Shown here one piece after another: positions 25,913 through 33,987 of a stretch of 64,000 bases of DNA. Location of the stretch: contig JAQTQX010000009.1 of NCBI GenBank assembly GCA_028712075.1, forward strand, positions 84,837 through 148,836. Direction: 5' to 3'. This DNA comes from Desulfuromonadaceae bacterium. Lineage in GTDB: Bacteria; Desulfobacterota; Desulfuromonadia; Geobacterales; Pseudopelobacteraceae. The notes beneath the pieces were generated by a model, which had not been told where the DNA came from, did not search any database, and saw only the letters and a program-made list of their open reading frames with translations. The stretch's first letter is position 1, and each line of letters starts with the position of its first letter. A program made the position numbers and the translations under genes.

Positions 25913-27283
25913 ATGGCAAAAGAAATTGCAGTACTTATGTTGGGATGCGCCTTGCTTGCAACCACCGCTCTGGCAGCAAAGGAACACCCGGGAAAAGAGC
26001 AGATACTCAAAGATGGCTATCAGGGGCCAAAGACCTGCGAAACCTGCCATCCCGGCAAGGCCAAGGAATTTCTCGGCACAGTGCACTGGAAACATGCATC
26101 AAAAGTGGATCATGTTGACAACCTTGACACCAGCATTGAGCACGGCATGAAAAATCGTATCTATACCATGTGCAACGGCAACGATATTGTCAACAACCTG
26201 AAGGAAGTACCGCCAAATGCGCTCGGCAAGACCAAGTTCACCGGATGCAATACCTGCCATCCGGGCGATCATGCCAGCGACGTCGGCAGCACCGGTCCAG
26301 AGGCAGAGCAGGCCATTGACTGCCTGATATGCCATTCAACCAAGTATGACTTCAGCAAAAGAAAGCCCACTAAGGATAAAAATGGCAAAGTTGTCATGAC
26401 CCAGGATCGCAGCACTGAAGCAGCAGCCAACATTGGCAGACCGGGCATCAAAAATTGCATGGTCTGTCATGAGGCGGCCGGCGGCGGAGCCATGATCAAG
26501 CGCGGCTTTTCCATGACAAAGAGTGCCGAGGTGCATGTAACAAAAGGCATCATCTGCATCGACTGCCATCAGGCGAAAAACCATAAAATCCCTACCGGCC
26601 GTGATCCCAACAACTGGGCCAGTGACGGAATCTATATGACCTGCGTCGGTGAATGCCACAGCGAAAAACCGCACAAGGATGCTGATTATAACAGGCACAC
26701 CGCCAAAATTGCCTGCCAGACGTGTCATATTCCCAAAACGGGCGGCGCTTTTTCCAAGGACTTTACCAAATGGGAAAAACAGTCGAACGGTTTCTATGAG
26801 CCTTCAACGTTGAAGAGGGAAGTGAATGAAACGACGCCGGTATATGCGTGGTATAACCTGACTGTCACTAACACTCCGCACTTTATTGGCCCCAAAGGAA
26901 GCAGAACCGACGGGAAAAGCAAAATTTATCCCTTCAAAATTTTCCAGGGGAAAGCCTACTTCAACAAGAAAGATGGCCAACTGTTGTCAATGGACTTCGC
27001 TCCACCGATTGCCAACGGTGACTCACTTGCCGGAGTTGCATCCGCCGCCAAAATACTCGGCATAAAGGATTATGAGCCGGTACCGGGATGGCAGACTATC
27101 TATTTCGGCAGCAATCATCAGGTCGCTCCAAAAAACAAGGCGTTAAGCTGTGCCAACTGCCACGGAGTAAATGGCGTACTTAACTTCAAGGAATTGGGGT
27201 ATAGCGAAAAAGAAGTGGAGAAACTCACCACGCCGGAACTCTATTTTGAAAAACTGCTCAAAATACAGCAGGAAAACGAGTAA
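25913..27283 (+). CDS. Octaheme c-type cytochrome, tetrathionate-reductase (Otr) type
   Basis: A 456-residue secreted cytochrome: signal peptide about 1-22, then eight heme sites. Seven are CXXCH (CETCH, CNTCH, CLICH, CMVCH, CIDCH, CQTCH, CANCH) and one is a longer-spaced CVGECH. The body pattern (VYAWYNLTV, KSKIYPFKIFQGKAYF) fits the octaheme tetrathionate reductase group known from Shewanella, which reduces tetrathionate and also nitrite/hydroxylamine in vitro. It lacks the CXXCK site of that enzyme's active heme, so activity is uncertain. A long A/T-rich leader region lies upstream. Ribosome site GGAAAG. The terminator is at 27336. Confidence 0.82.
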   Translation: MAKEIAVLMLGCALLATTALAAKEHPGKEQILKDGYQGPKTCETCHPGKAKEFLGTVHWKHASKVDHVDNLDTSIEHGMKNRIYTMCNGNDIVNNLKEVPPNALGKTKFTGCNTCHPGDHASDVGSTGPEAEQAIDCLICHSTKYDFSKRKPTKDKNGKVVMTQDRSTEAAANIGRPGIKNCMVCHEAAGGGAMIKRGFSMTKSAEVHVTKGIICIDCHQAKNHKIPTGRDPNNWASDGIYMTCVGECHSEKPHKDADYNRHTAKIACQTCHIPKTGGAFSKDFTKWEKQSNGFYEPSTLKREVNETTPVYAWYNLTVTNTPHFIGPKGSRTDGKSKIYPFKIFQGKAYFNKKDGQLLSMDFAPPIANGDSLAGVASAAKILGIKDYEPVPGWQTIYFGSNHQVAPKNKALSCANCHGVNGVLNFKELGYSEKEVEKLTTPELYFEKLLKIQQENE

Positions 27284-27314
27284 GTACCTGACCTGAAATA
27301 TCCACCGTACAAAT

Positions 27315-28160
27315 TCAAATTATAGATGGATTAATGGGGCGCGGAGAATTGCGCCCCTTCTTTTTTTTGGCTACGGCGGGGATACTTACGATTGACACCA
27401 GCTCCTGCATTTCAGTAACAGTAAGCGAAACAGGCAGCATCTGCGCCCAGCGGCGTGTTTCCCGGGGATTTTTCAGCCAGGCATCCAGATGCTGTACGTT
27501 CCAGGCTTCACCGTTTTTAAACGTTTTTGGATAATACTCAGAAAACAAACCGGATAGATTTGGGGCGACAGTGCCAGTTCCGAGGGCACCACGCTGTTGG
27601 CTCAGTAACCGATGACAGCTACCGCACTTTGTCGAAAAGATATCCGCACTCTTGCTGCCGGAGGTTCTGAAATGAACCTTCACCGGGGCAGCACTGTCTG
27701 TATGACGTCCCTGCGTTCCGGACAGCACAGTATTTACCAGCAGCTCTACCTGTTCCTCTCTCAGCGCAAAATTTGGCATCGCCACCACGGGATTCCGGAT
27801 TGAGAAGGCCAGATCTTCGGCCAACTTCCTGACTGCTGAATCATCAAGGTTGACCGCCAGTGAATTGCCATTGCCGGCACTAGTATGACAGCGCCGACAG
27901 GCGAGCTGCACCAGCAGCTGTTCACCCGTCCTGTTCACTCCCGCACCGTCGAGCATGAATCGGGCATATTTCCCTGAACGCAGACCGGTATGCGCAATAT
28001 TTTTCCGTTCCGCAATCGGATTACCAAGGTGACAGACAACACAACTCCCCTGCGCGGCATAATGAACAGAGTGGCACGACAGGCACAAGCTGCGCGGTTT
28101 CCCGCCCCATACCGGATTAACGGTAAAAATGAGGAGAAGAATCAGAAGGCGAGCGACCAA
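27315..28160 (-). CDS. Tetraheme c-type cytochrome of the bc complex operon
   Basis: A ~281-residue secreted cytochrome with four CXXCH sites (CLSCH, CVVCH, CRRCH, CGSCH). The first two are close together near the N-terminus; the last two sit in mono-heme cytochrome c-like regions (AMPNFALREEQVELLVN, APNLSGLFSEYYP). A TTG start at 28160 with GGGGTG upstream gives a proper signal peptide (VARLLILLLIFTVNPVWG); the longer frame to 28262 lies inside the previous gene. It probably takes electrons from the Rieske/b complex. The Lys-rich tail (KKKKGRNSPRP) overlaps the terminator of the octaheme gene. Confidence 0.8.
   Translation of the reverse strand: MVARLLILLLIFTVNPVWGGKPRSLCLSCHSVHYAAQGSCVVCHLGNPIAERKNIAHTGLRSGKYARFMLDGAGVNRTGEQLLVQLACRRCHTSAGNGNSLAVNLDDSAVRKLAEDLAFSIRNPVVAMPNFALREEQVELLVNTVLSGTQGRHTDSAAPVKVHFRTSGSKSADIFSTKCGSCHRLLSQQRGALGTGTVAPNLSGLFSEYYPKTFKNGEAWNVQHLDAWLKNPRETRRWAQMLPVSLTVTEMQELVSIVSIPAVAKKKKGRNSPRPINPSII
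27336..27369 (+). terminator. Rho-independent terminator of the octaheme gene
   Basis: GGGGCGC (27336-27342) pairs with GCGCCCC (27351-27357), followed by TTC and nine Ts. It overlaps the last codons of the convergent tetraheme gene. Confidence 0.9.
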
Positions 28161-28552
28161 TTGGCACCCCGGAAAAACATCGCAACGACAGTCAGTAAGA
28201 CAATAACGATGCCCGTAATGACCGTGATTGCCGACACCACTCTTTTCTCGCGCGGGAACCACACTGCCCGATGGATATGAGCGCCAACGGGAAGCCAGGG
28301 GAGCAGCAGAAAAAGGAGTGCAAACACCATAACCGGATACACCATAAGCCCAGACCAGCTGACCAGTTCCTGTATCCAGAGGAGAAACCAGGCCGATTTC
28401 GCCGGATTTGGCGTTACAGCAACATTTGCCTGTTCCTGAAGCGGTGCGGGAATTAGCGCCGCACAGAGAAGAAGAAACAGTATCAGCAGATACATCGAGC
28501 GGCTTATAAGCCGGAAAAAATAGGGGAAGCTTTTGACAAATCCGCTTTTCAT
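28142..28552 (-). CDS. Cytochrome b C-terminal (subunit IV-like) membrane protein
   Basis: A 136-residue protein with three hydrophobic helices and the pattern TPNPAKSAWFLLWIQEL, like the PEWY-region entry of cytochrome b6f subunit IV / the C-terminal half of cytochrome b. The usual PEWY appears replaced by PAKSAW, so the quinol site may differ. It overlaps the cytochrome b gene by 4 bases (ATGA). It completes the quinol-oxidising core with the b subunit and the Rieske protein. Confidence 0.82.
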   Translation of the reverse strand: MKSGFVKSFPYFFRLISRSMYLLILFLLLCAALIPAPLQEQANVAVTPNPAKSAWFLLWIQELVSWSGLMVYPVMVFALLFLLLPWLPVGAHIHRAVWFPREKRVVSAITVITGIVIVLLTVVAMFFRGANWSLAF

Positions 28553-29169
28553 AAATACGGCAAAACTCCCTTGTTTTTTCTGACCCGATAAAAATGCAGA
28601 GATGAAAGTATCAGCAGACTGAGCGGAATAATCATAATGTGCAGGGCATAAAATCGGAGCAGCGATAACCCCTGCCCGACACCGTCCGGCACGAGAAGTG
28701 AGCGCATACTTGCACCGAACGGCAGCGTTGCCATCAGCTCCATGCCGGTTTGGGTTGCCCAGAATGCCAGTTGGTCAAACGGCAGCAGATAGCCGGTGTA
28801 TGCCTCGAAAACCGCAAGAAACAGCAGCAGACAGCCGATCACCCAGTTGAGCTGCCGGGGACGCTGATAGGCACCGGTCAAAATAACCCGCAGAGTATGT
28901 AACAGTATCAGCACCAGCAGGACATGAGATGTCAACCGGTGAAGGCTGCGCAGATACTTACCTCCCCATACTGATGATTCAAGGAACAGTATCGAATTGA
29001 ACGCATGTTCCGGAACCGGTTGATAATACACCAGCAGCAGCGCCCCGCTTGCCAGCATAACCAAAAAGGCGCTGAAAGCGAGCCCCCCCAGACAGAAGGT
29101 ATAGCTGAGACGCAGGTTCCGCTCCAGCACCACACGGGGGAAAAGATGTTTCATAAACTCGGCTATCAT
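28549..29169 (-). CDS. Cytochrome b (b6-type) N-terminal subunit
   Basis: A 206-residue di-heme membrane protein with four helices. His pairs are visible in helix B (LHRLTSHVLLVLILLHTLRV) and helix D (YALHIMIIPLSLLILSSLHFYRV), the ligands of the two b hemes. GAYQRPRQLNWVIG is the typical loop of b6-type proteins. It oxidises (mena)quinol with the Rieske protein. It overlaps the rieske gene (ATGA). Confidence 0.92.
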   Translation of the reverse strand: MIAEFMKHLFPRVVLERNLRLSYTFCLGGLAFSAFLVMLASGALLLVYYQPVPEHAFNSILFLESSVWGGKYLRSLHRLTSHVLLVLILLHTLRVILTGAYQRPRQLNWVIGCLLLFLAVFEAYTGYLLPFDQLAFWATQTGMELMATLPFGASMRSLLVPDGVGQGLSLLRFYALHIMIIPLSLLILSSLHFYRVRKNKGVLPYL

Positions 29170-29564
29170 GCGCCGTAAACCTCGATAATTCCATTATGTT
29201 CTTCAATGCTGTACTGCTGAAGCGGCTTATCTGCCGGCCCCTGCAGCACCAGACCGCGCTGGTCGAAACGGCTGCCATGGCATGGGCAGCTGAGCCCCGT
29301 TTCCGTGACGGCAACCGTACAGCCCAAGTGTGTACAGACGAGGCTTAACGCATAGAAAGATTCGCCTGTACGCATCAGTGCAATACGCTGTTCCCGGAAC
29401 ACCAGCGCTCCTTCAGCCGGGACACTGACTCTTGCAGCAGTCGCAAGAGCGGTGCGCCGTTTTGTAGCGCTCGGCGTCAGATAGCGCCACAATAATCCTG
29501 CTGACGCAGCCAGCAGGATTATTGTGGTGATGAAGTGTCGACGCGATTGAGGAATGCTTTCCAT
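29166..29564 (-). CDS. Rieske 2Fe-2S protein
   Basis: A 132-residue membrane-anchored iron-sulfur protein. An N-terminal anchor (TTIILLAASAGLLWRYL) preceded by RR may be exported by Tat. Cluster-binding boxes: LVCTHLGCTV and LSCPCHGSRFD. It passes electrons from quinol to cytochromes. It starts inside the 3' end of the nonaheme gene (46-base overlap), an arrangement that suggests fixed stoichiometry. Confidence 0.94.
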   Translation of the reverse strand: MESIPQSRRHFITTIILLAASAGLLWRYLTPSATKRRTALATAARVSVPAEGALVFREQRIALMRTGESFYALSLVCTHLGCTVAVTETGLSCPCHGSRFDQRGLVLQGPADKPLQQYSIEEHNGIIEVYGA

Positions 29565-30703
29565 TTTTCGATGTACGCCCTTGTGTATGTCGGACTCTTG
29601 CTGCTCATTTTTGCGAAACGGTCAGCCGGCATAAAGCTGCCGTTGGCGACCGACTGCCCTTCCCTGCTCCAGAACGATTCAAGCCCCAACCCATCCGTAT
29701 TCAGTTGATAGATACGCTCCTGTGCCGGCTCCAACAGGAAACGGCGCGGAGCATCATGGCACCCTTCACAGGTAACCGTGCCACGCTGGATCGTATGCGG
29801 AAACCAGGCGCGCCATTGCGCCGCCAGCAGCACATTTTCCGGACCGTTATTCCGTGCCGACATGATATCGGTATAGTAGGCGATAAACAACGGCCTGATC
29901 GGACTGACCCTCCCCCGACTGTTGATACCGAGCGGCGGCGTATCCTGGCTTCGGAGATAGGCGCTGCGCAGGTACTCGTCACTCGGGCCCGCTTTCAGGT
30001 CAAAATCCTCCTTCATGCGCCGGTCGCGAAAGCGGAGGAAAAAAGTGCCATACTCCTGAGGAGCCCAGGCTGAATGGCAGGCGGAGCACTCCAGTTTTTC
30101 CAGATGAGCCGCGATGCGATGCTCCGCAACCGTCAGGTCAGGTATATGGCAGTCACGGCACTCTTTGGATGATTTTTTACCTTCCGCCAAACTAGCCATG
30201 GAATGGCAGGCGCCACAGAGCATGCCGGCACTGTAGTGCACATCAGGCAGCATCTTCAGGAAGGTTTCGCCATTCACTGCGATACCGCGCTGATAGCGCA
30301 TGTTGTCTTCCCGGGGAGCGCGACCGGAGTAGTCCCAGCCGGTATAGTAACCCCGGTGGCATATCTGGCAGTCGGCAACTGTCGGCTTTCTGATATGGTC
30401 AGCATCGCCATGACAGTCACGGCACCCCTGCAGATGGCATGAGTCACAGTTTTTGTTCCAGAAACCGGAATCAAAGCGTCCATAGCTGCGCTGAACGAAC
30501 TGTTTCTCTCCACTGCGCTGCCCCATTGCATGGTCAAAAATCCGCTGGTGGCCGCGATGGCAGACCGCACAGCCACCATACTGATTGAAACCGACTGCAG
30601 CAGGGCGGTGGCACGAGACACAGACCAGGCCGCCATGGGCCGCCAGAGCCTCAGCGCTGATGGTCAGAAAGCAGACGGCGATGTAAAGTATCATCCAATG
30701 CAC
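29519..30703 (-). CDS. Nonaheme c-type cytochrome
   Basis: A ~394-residue secreted cytochrome with nine CXXCH sites (CVSCH, CAVCH, CDSCH, CRDCH, CQICH, CGACH, CRDCH, CSACH, CEGCH). The signal peptide is ILYIAVCFLTISAEALA. GTG 30703 has AAGGAA 9 bases upstream and is favoured over ATG 30748, which has no ribosome site. PDVHYSAGMLCGACHSM closely mirrors PDVHFAAGMECIDCHTS in the neighbouring dodecaheme protein, so the two share ancestry. Probable electron acceptor or wire for the bc complex. Confidence 0.88.
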   Translation of the reverse strand: MHWMILYIAVCFLTISAEALAAHGGLVCVSCHRPAAVGFNQYGGCAVCHRGHQRIFDHAMGQRSGEKQFVQRSYGRFDSGFWNKNCDSCHLQGCRDCHGDADHIRKPTVADCQICHRGYYTGWDYSGRAPREDNMRYQRGIAVNGETFLKMLPDVHYSAGMLCGACHSMASLAEGKKSSKECRDCHIPDLTVAEHRIAAHLEKLECSACHSAWAPQEYGTFFLRFRDRRMKEDFDLKAGPSDEYLRSAYLRSQDTPPLGINSRGRVSPIRPLFIAYYTDIMSARNNGPENVLLAAQWRAWFPHTIQRGTVTCEGCHDAPRRFLLEPAQERIYQLNTDGLGLESFWSREGQSVANGSFMPADRFAKMSSKSPTYTRAYIEKWKAFLNRVDTSSPQ

Positions 30704-32492
30704 GCTGGTCAATTCCTTTCCGGTAGATCGGGTCACGCGCACTACCATGACAGGGTAGGCAGAGATTTACCGCCAGGGTCCGTTTCACTTCCGCTCCGCT
30801 CAATGGCCGGGCATTTTCCCGGGTAACGGCAGAAAATGCGTTTACCCGGCCATTGTCCATGGTGAGGAAACCATCGAGCGGCTTGCGGTCCGACCGTTCA
30901 CAGATCAGCGTACCTTTGATGCTGTTCGCCTCCACAATGTGCTGACCGAAACCGAGAAAGCGCGCATTACCATGGCACTCAGCACAGCCGGTCGCCTTTT
31001 TCCCGGTGTTGTGTGAATAAAACGGTGCAAACCGCAACTGCTGGGAACCCTTGAATTTTGTGACATATTCTGATTTTGAGAGCGAGCCGTCCGCTTCCGC
31101 CACCGTGACAAACGTCTGGCAGCCAGGCGTCACCGGAGAAATACGACCACGCTGGTTGAGTGCCAGCGGAAACGGATAGAGCATGCGATAGTCTTCCGTC
31201 TCGCTGAAAGCGCCCGGAGTATCCTCTCCCTTGATGAAGTCCATACCTGTCTCACTCTTGTCATACCGAGTGTGGCAGCCATAGCACTGCGGCACAGCCC
31301 GGGAGTGGCAACTGTAGCACTCAAGCCGCTCGTGTCCGATGACGGTGTGTTCCGGTGTGCCGGTAATCACCTTGCTGCGGTGCAGTTTACCGCTCCGTTT
31401 TCCCTGCAGCCAGATTGTCCCGTCCTTGTAGAAGACATTGGAGTAGTTGCGCCCTTTAGCCGTCTGGATCATGCGCATGCCGTTCTGAACCGGCAGCTTG
31501 TATGAGCGGGACTCCCGCAGTGCCTCATCGTTTTCGCGGGTGACCTCACAATAGCGTGGCAACTCAGTGGCTCCACCGTGGCAATCTTCACACGCAACTT
31601 CCGTCTGGAGGTACATATTCCGGTACGCATAGCCGTCTCCCATCACGTCGCGTGAGGTGTGACAGTCAATACACTCCATGCCGGCAGCAAAATGGACATC
31701 CGGGACAATGTGCACAAGGTTGCGGGCACCACTGTTCATCACCGGCCCGGCCGCGCCCCCCCTTGTCGGCACCAGTCCGTTATTGCCGTCGTACAGTCCC
31801 TGATAAGAGAACGCGATCCTGCCGCTCCGGTTGTGGCAGCGCGAGCAGACCTGGGTGTCCGGCAGCGGGTTCATGGCATGGCTGGCGGAATGGCCGGCCT
31901 TTCCCTGCATGGTTTTGTCGTCGCCACTGTAGACCCCTTCATCATTCCAGGGAAAATGGCAGGCGGCGCAGCCGGAGGCGTGTGCGGCAGAATAGGAAGT
32001 GTCGTTGGATGTGCCGATATGGCAGCGGGAGCAGAACTTGCGGTACAGTTCTCCTGAGATAATATCCAGTTCTTCGACTGATTTAATTTCCAGAGGTTTG
32101 CCGAATGAATTGAAAAAAGTGCCGCTGTGAGTGAAATAATTGTGCCCGTCACTTCCTTCCCAGGTCAGTTGTATGTTACGGATCATGCCGGCATTGGTCT
32201 GCATGAGCGTTGACGTAACCCTCTCCAGCTGATGTCGGTGGCAGTTCCCACACGCTTTTTCCCACGTTTCAGGTGCAGACGGGTTGCCTTCGCCGTGCAT
32301 GGCAGCATGACTTTTCTCTTTGCCGGAAGCCAGTGGATCTCCGCCATGACAGACAACACAATCGGTATGAGTTGGCGAGACATGCTCCAGCGCAGCATGG
32401 CAGTTAATGCACGTCGAAGGATTTTGATGTAACGACGTACATGATGATGCCAGAGTAACCAGCAACAGTATGATAATCACGCGAAGCAGCAT
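30651..32492 (-). CDS. Dodecaheme c-type cytochrome, probable lipoprotein
   Basis: A 613-residue secreted cytochrome with twelve CXXCH motifs (CINCH, CVVCH, CGNCH, CSRCH, CAACH, CSRCH, CIDCH, CEDCH, CYSCH, CYGCH, CAECH, CLPCH). The N-terminus ends in LASSC, a possible lipobox, so it may be membrane-anchored. ALNQRGRISPVTPGCQTFV has a counterpart (PLGINSRGRVSPIRPLFI) in the nonaheme protein. It is the first gene of the bc operon. AGGA lies 5 bases before ATG 32492, and a terminator-like hairpin (32505-32535) sits immediately upstream. Confidence 0.9.
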   Translation of the reverse strand: MLLRVIIILLLVTLASSCTSLHQNPSTCINCHAALEHVSPTHTDCVVCHGGDPLASGKEKSHAAMHGEGNPSAPETWEKACGNCHRHQLERVTSTLMQTNAGMIRNIQLTWEGSDGHNYFTHSGTFFNSFGKPLEIKSVEELDIISGELYRKFCSRCHIGTSNDTSYSAAHASGCAACHFPWNDEGVYSGDDKTMQGKAGHSASHAMNPLPDTQVCSRCHNRSGRIAFSYQGLYDGNNGLVPTRGGAAGPVMNSGARNLVHIVPDVHFAAGMECIDCHTSRDVMGDGYAYRNMYLQTEVACEDCHGGATELPRYCEVTRENDEALRESRSYKLPVQNGMRMIQTAKGRNYSNVFYKDGTIWLQGKRSGKLHRSKVITGTPEHTVIGHERLECYSCHSRAVPQCYGCHTRYDKSETGMDFIKGEDTPGAFSETEDYRMLYPFPLALNQRGRISPVTPGCQTFVTVAEADGSLSKSEYVTKFKGSQQLRFAPFYSHNTGKKATGCAECHGNARFLGFGQHIVEANSIKGTLICERSDRKPLDGFLTMDNGRVNAFSAVTRENARPLSGAEVKRTLAVNLCLPCHGSARDPIYRKGIDQRALDDTLHRRLLSDHQR

Positions 32493-32504
32493 AGCATCCT
32501 ACAC

Positions 32505-32535
32505 AAAGACCTCCGGAAACGCTCCCGGAGGTCTT
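32505..32535 (-). terminator. Hairpin between Lys-rich gene and cytochrome operon
   Basis: AAAGACCTCCGG (32505-32516) pairs perfectly with CCGGAGGTCTTT (32524-32535). Read on the minus strand it follows the gene ending at 32564 and precedes the dodecaheme start by only 12 bases. It may be a terminator with read-through or an attenuator, because little room remains for a separate promoter. Confidence 0.7.
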
Positions 32536-32563
32536 TTGACAATCATCTGATATGCATTGCAAC

Positions 32564-32794
32564 TCAGCAGCCGGAAACTTCTTTTTTACCTTTAGCGGCA
32601 GGCTTGGCTTCTTCTTTTTTCTTCTCGCCCTTCTTAGCAGCCTTCTTCGCTTTTTTGGTGTCTTTCTTTACGTCCTTCATTTCAGCCTTTTCGGCAGCCG
32701 GCATTGCTTCGGCTTTTTTTTCTTCCGCCATAACGTGCGCAGCAAATGACAGGGCAACCAGGGCAACAGTAACGAGGCTCAGAATTTTTTTCAT
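32564..32794 (-). CDS. Small secreted Lys/Ala/Glu-rich protein ending in Gly-Cys
   Basis: A 76-residue protein: signal peptide about 1-23 (cleavage after HVMA), then a low-complexity Lys/Ala/Glu tail with repeated KKA/KKE blocks, ending EVSGC. The mature chain is strongly basic and probably disordered, and its only Cys is the last residue. No family was recognised. A second small secreted protein (38954-39277) ends KKTAGC. A terminal Cys on a flexible arm recalls sulfur carriers such as SoxY, but this is only a likeness. Strong ribosome site (AAAGGAG). Confidence 0.75.
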   Translation of the reverse strand: MKKILSLVTVALVALSFAAHVMAEEKKAEAMPAAEKAEMKDVKKDTKKAKKAAKKGEKKKEEAKPAAKGKKEVSGC

Positions 32795-32897
32795 AGTAAA
32801 TCTCCTTTATTTTTATATTCCGGCGAGCCGGCATACATGTTTTTTCCAGCTTTTAGCATATTCATCTGAAATATCCAACTGTTTCAATCGATTCCGG

Positions 32898-33242
32898 TCA
32901 ATCGTAAATAAGCGTGTCAGGTCCTTTTTTGGGATGACATCTGTCACAGTGGTGGTCAATACCAAATGCGATCTTACCGTTATGGCACTTCCCGCAAAGC
33001 TTACCCTGCTGGATTGCCTTCATGGTTATGACTGTTGCACCTTTTTTCTTTTCCGGAAACATCTCCTTATTGTGGCAGTCATCGCATTTCAGGCCTCTCT
33101 TCAGGTGTTTGTCTCCGTGGAATATGGCCTCATCCGTGGCTTTATCTCCTTGGTAGATAATATCCTGCATGGCCGCCCCGAACGCTATTCCAGTGACTAA
33201 CATACTCAATACCGTCAACATACAGATAAATTTAGCTCTCAT
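32898..33242 (-). CDS. Triheme cytochrome c (c7/c3-like)
   Basis: A 114-residue periplasmic cytochrome with signal peptide (about 1-24) and three CXXCH sites (CDDCH, CGKCH, CDRCH). The spacing and small size resemble cytochrome c7 and related class III cytochromes, with a lone HGDKHLKRGL providing possible distal His ligands. ATG 33242 with GGGAGG 4 bases upstream is preferred to 33254. It closes the molybdoenzyme operon and is a plausible electron carrier to or from that enzyme. Confidence 0.88.
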   Translation of the reverse strand: MRAKFICMLTVLSMLVTGIAFGAAMQDIIYQGDKATDEAIFHGDKHLKRGLKCDDCHNKEMFPEKKKGATVITMKAIQQGKLCGKCHNGKIAFGIDHHCDRCHPKKGPDTLIYD

Positions 33243-33268
33243 AGCGCCTCCCAACGTCGCAATTATGA

Positions 33269-33985
33269 TTACGGTATATAGTAAACCATCGGCTTTGTCC
33301 CGATCTCTTCCTTATATCTGAACACGTTCGGTTTTGAAATCAGCTTGGTAATGAGCGCCTTTGGATCATTTATATCTCCGAAGAAAGTCGCACTCCCCAG
33401 GCAGGTGGTGGTACAGCGGGTCAACTCACCTTTTTCAACGCGATGGATGCAGAAGTGGCATTTACGGGCGTTGCCGATCGGCGAGTGCCAGTGACTTTTG
33501 CGCTTGAAAGTTTCCCCATACTCTCCGGAATTCTCAACTTCGTAGGTTTTATCACGAAAGTCACCCGTGTAGTAGTGCCCGGAATCAGCCGAGCGAGCCC
33601 CATACGGACAGGCTACAATGCAGTAGCGACACCCAATACATTTTTTGTAATCAATGACGACCAGACCGTCGTCCCGCTTATATGTTGCCGTTACCGGACA
33701 GACCGGTGTACAGGTCGGCGAATCACATTGAAAGCAGGGACGGGGAAGAAAACGCATACCGGTGTTGGGAAACTCGCCGACTTCCTCTTCCTTGACCGGC
33801 CGATAGTGGATATCAGGCGGCGTCAGATTCTCGGACATGCAGCCAGTGGTGCAGGCATGGCACCCGATGCATTTCTTGAGGTCAATAGCCATGGCCCATC
33901 GCCGCTCCTTACGCGGTTTCTTCAGGGCACGCTGCAGATCAGCATGCATGATATCCAGAATATCCTTACCATCAAACTGTTCCAT
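33269..33985 (-). CDS. Iron-sulfur electron-transfer subunit (PsrB/PhsB type)
   Basis: A 238-residue protein with four ferredoxin-type cysteine clusters (KKCIGCHACTTGCMSENL; CFQCDSPTCTPVCPV; KKCIGCRYCIVACPYG; CHFCIHRVEKG..CTTTC). It is the standard four-cluster subunit that connects a molybdopterin catalytic subunit to an NrfD-type membrane anchor. It has no signal of its own and is probably exported with the twin-arginine catalytic subunit. It follows the NrfD gene by 2 bases. Confidence 0.93.
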   Translation of the reverse strand: MEQFDGKDILDIMHADLQRALKKPRKERRWAMAIDLKKCIGCHACTTGCMSENLTPPDIHYRPVKEEEVGEFPNTGMRFLPRPCFQCDSPTCTPVCPVTATYKRDDGLVVIDYKKCIGCRYCIVACPYGARSADSGHYYTGDFRDKTYEVENSGEYGETFKRKSHWHSPIGNARKCHFCIHRVEKGELTRCTTTCLGSATFFGDINDPKALITKLISKPNVFRYKEEIGTKPMVYYIP

Positions 33986-33987
33986 GG

